A stretch of DNA of 32,622 nucleotides, taken from positions 1-32,622 of the forward strand of contig CANHNQ010000028.1 of NCBI GenBank assembly GCA_947462095.1, written 5' to 3'. How positions within the stretch are numbered: position 1 is the stretch's first letter; each line of letters begins with the position of its first letter. Source of the DNA: Gemmatimonadota bacterium (GTDB taxonomy: Bacteria; Gemmatimonadota; Gemmatimonadetes; Gemmatimonadales; Gemmatimonadaceae). Under the pieces are notes generated by a model that was not told where the DNA came from, searched no databases, and worked only from the letters and a program-made list of their open reading frames with translations. Positions 31,028-32,622 of the stretch are shown here, piece after piece. The translations under genes and the position numbers were made by a program.

Positions 31028-32335
31028 CTAGCGGATCCAGCTCCACGCCATGCCGCCGAGACACGCCATCACGAGGGCAAAGCTGATCCAGCCCAGCACC
31101 CGGGCGCGGAACGACGAGCGCGCTGCTCCCATAATCTCGGCGTTCCCGGCCAACAGCAGCAAGGCGGCGATGTGCAGCGGCAAGACGGCGGCGTTCAACA
31201 CCTGACTGCTGTAGATGAGCGGAATCAGCGGTAGTCCCGGCAAGGCCACCACGCTGACACCGGCGACGGTGAGACCGACGAATGCCGCGTAGAACCAGTG
31301 GAAGTGCTTGGAGTCCAGGCTCAGCGATGCCGGCTCTCCAACGCCCTCGGCGATGGAGTACGACGTGGCAATCGGCACGATGGCCGCCGCCAACAGCGAC
31401 GAACCCAACAGGCCGACACCAAAGAAGAGCGTTGCGAACGATCCCGCCAACGGACGCAGCGCCGCCGCCGCATCACCGGCATCGACGATATGCACGCCGG
31501 CGCGGTGCAGCGTGGCCGCACAGGCGATTGCAATCGCGAGCCCTACCACGCCGGTGAGCACCGAGCCGACGACCACATCCACCCGTTCCCAGCGCAGCGA
31601 GTTGAGCGTGATCTTCTTGTCGACCGCGTACGACTGAATGAACGCCAGCCCCCACGGGGCCAGTGTCGTCCCCAGCGATGCCGCCAGCGCGATCCATCCG
31701 TCGCGGGTCAACGGCATACGCGGGACGAGCGCACCGCCGGCGACGTCCGCCCACACCGGGCCGGCAAGAATCCCATCGACGATGTACAACGCGAGGGTGG
31801 CCGAGATGGCCAGCAGCACGCGTTCGACGCGCGCGAACGAGCCGAGCACCACGACCAGCGTGATCAGTGTCCCCGCAGCGATCGCGCTGAGCCACGCCGG
31901 CAGCCCGATGAGTGAGCCGGCGGCGGCCACACCGGCATATTCGGCGCAGATGGTGCCGAAGTTGGCGAAGAGCAGCCCGAGCACCGCCGCGTAGCCCCAG
32001 GCGCGTCCCCAGCGCGCGCGCACAATGGCCACGAACCCTTTCCCCGTCGCCGCGCCAATGCGGACCGCCACGAGGTGGAACTGCACCAGCAGGATCGTGG
32101 ACGCCGGAATGATCCAGAGCAGCCGATAGCCGTGTTCCGTACCGAGAATCGAGTACGTGGTGATGCCGGCCGGGTCGTCATCGGAGAGCCCCGCCAGCAG
32201 CCCCGGCCCGAGCACCGCGAGGAACGACGCCAACGCGCCGGCTCCCGCCACCCGCATCGCCGCGAAGCGCGCCGTGATGCCTCGCCGGTGATGCGCGACG
32301 GCAGGGGCAGGGGCGCGCTTCGCGCGGTGTGTCAC
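31028..32335 (-). CDS. NRAMP-superfamily divalent metal transporter with altered metal site
   Basis: A 435-residue membrane protein with about eleven helices. Helix 1 carries GPGLLAGLSDDDPAGITTYS, which aligns with the NRAMP motif DPGN: the aspartate (D54) and proline are kept, but the metal-binding asparagine is glycine (G57). Helix 6, where NRAMP proteins have MPH with a metal-binding methionine, reads LGTTLAPWGLAF with alanine (A226). These two changes resemble those reported for NRAMP-related magnesium transporters (NRMT), so a hard-metal substrate (Mg2+ or Mn2+) is possible, but sequence alone does not settle it. GTG at 32335 overlaps the upstream stop (TAGTG), so translation is probably coupled; ATG at residue 27 is an alternative. 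Confidence 0.87.
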   Translation of the reverse strand: MTHRAKRAPAPAVAHHRRGITARFAAMRVAGAGALASFLAVLGPGLLAGLSDDDPAGITTYSILGTEHGYRLLWIIPASTILLVQFHLVAVRIGAATGKGFVAIVRARWGRAWGYAAVLGLLFANFGTICAEYAGVAAAGSLIGLPAWLSAIAAGTLITLVVVLGSFARVERVLLAISATLALYIVDGILAGPVWADVAGGALVPRMPLTRDGWIALAASLGTTLAPWGLAFIQSYAVDKKITLNSLRWERVDVVVGSVLTGVVGLAIAIACAATLHRAGVHIVDAGDAAAALRPLAGSFATLFFGVGLLGSSLLAAAIVPIATSYSIAEGVGEPASLSLDSKHFHWFYAAFVGLTVAGVSVVALPGLPLIPLIYSSQVLNAAVLPLHIAALLLLAGNAEIMGAARSSFRARVLGWISFALVMACLGGMAWSWIR

Positions 32336-32622
32336 TATTTGGCGGCGGCGGTGGGTTTGCGGTTGTCCGGCACAAAGTGATCGCGCGCCGGCATGCGCAC
32401 GGCGCGAAGCGCCGCAGCATCGAGCGTGGCCGTATCGGGGATGATGGCATTGGCCGACAGCAAGTACGCCGTGACCGCGTACACGTCGTCGTCAGTCATC
32501 GAGCCCGGTGCAGCAAACGGCATCGCCCGCTTGATGTAGTCGAACACCGTCGTGGCGTATGGCCAGTAGTTGCCGATCGTCTTGGTCTTGTTCGTCGTGG
32601 CAAACTGAAACTCCGGTGTGGA
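32335..32622 (-). CDS. c-type cytochrome, C-terminal part (5' end outside window)
   Basis: An open frame enters from the right edge and ends at TAG (32335-32337), giving 95 residues. The visible part, TKTIGNYWPYATTVFDYIKR, AMPFAAPGSMTDDDVYAVTAYLL, is the C-terminal half of a class I cytochrome c, with the methionine of AMPF as the probable distal heme ligand; the CxxCH motif would lie beyond the edge. This form, with the WPYATT block and a C-terminal RMPARDHFVPD, is typical of the cytochrome partner of SoxC/SorA-type sulphite or sulphane dehydrogenases, so a molybdenum enzyme gene may lie just upstream. The track shows only its last 70 residues. Confidence 0.8.
   Translation of the reverse strand, partial: STPEFQFATTNKTKTIGNYWPYATTVFDYIKRAMPFAAPGSMTDDDVYAVTAYLLSANAIIPDTATLDAAALRAVRMPARDHFVPDNRKPTAAAK

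Noticed and set aside
31021-31036. Short hairpin ATCCGC-GCTA-GCGGAT at the stop codon of the NRAMP-like gene
   Set aside because: Only 6 bp with no T-tract, and the next gene follows within 45 bp, so it is not a convincing terminator.

Overview
The window is about 32.6 kb of high-GC, gene-dense bacterial chromosome. There are no rRNA or tRNA genes, no transposase, no phage genes and no CRISPR array. The gene mix suggests a Gemmatimonadota bacterium (Gemmatimonas-like), or failing that another GC-rich, Gram-negative, aerobic heterotroph. The clues are a DUF5916/CBM9-like outer-membrane protein, a DUF4159 protein, an FG-GAP protein, an exported homoserine-acetyltransferase-like hydrolase, periplasmic c-type cytochromes and a complete 14-gene complex I operon. 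This assignment is an inference from gene content, not a phylogenetic result.

Layout. (1) 1-970, minus: an exported FG-GAP/VCBS repeat protein cut by the left edge. (2) 971-1278: the only gene-free stretch over 300 bp; it holds a hairpin-forming element with 9-bp periodic arms and the probable control region of the copper genes. (3) 1279-3913, plus: a small heavy-metal-binding protein followed by a Cu+ P1B-type ATPase. (4) 4030-5913, plus: an orphan soluble PAS-PAS hybrid histidine kinase. (5) 6062-19455, plus: nuoABCDEFGHIJKLMN in canonical order with almost every stop and start overlapping, closed by a strong intrinsic terminator at 19479-19512. (6) 19535-19680: a second 9-bp-periodic hairpin element. 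(7) 19716-22669, minus: a nitroreductase and a DUF5916 protein. (8) 22767-24062, plus: an FMN-dependent alpha-hydroxy-acid dehydrogenase with a twin-arginine signal and an embedded CTKCH motif. (9) 24068-26679, minus: a Tat-exported, methionine-rich multicopper oxidase preceded by a leader with two interlocking inverted repeats, and upstream of it a PLC-like phosphodiesterase. (10) 26764-27522, plus: a DUF4159 protein. (11) 27547-32622, minus: a close-packed run of six genes: partial cytochrome c, NRAMP-like transporter, ABM-domain protein, SnoaL/DUF4440-like protein, MetX-like exported hydrolase and a CxxCH heme-motif protein.

How it fits together. Complex I (NuoA-N) takes NADH electrons to quinone and pumps protons. 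CopA and the small HMA protein would clear cytosolic Cu+, and the periplasmic multicopper oxidase could oxidise Cu+, although these copper genes lie 20 kb apart and are not one operon. The exported hydroxy-acid dehydrogenase and the cytochrome c proteins imply periplasmic electron transfer.

The observations most worth a second look are: the two related 9-bp-periodic hairpins; the alternative-helix leader in front of the multicopper oxidase, whose only imperfect pair is G.U in the sense RNA; the Tat-exported hydroxy-acid dehydrogenase carrying a heme c-like motif; the NRAMP-like transporter with altered metal-site residues; a short NuoG; and a nuoJ with no ordinary start codon. No single locus looks like a wholly new defence or mobile system.
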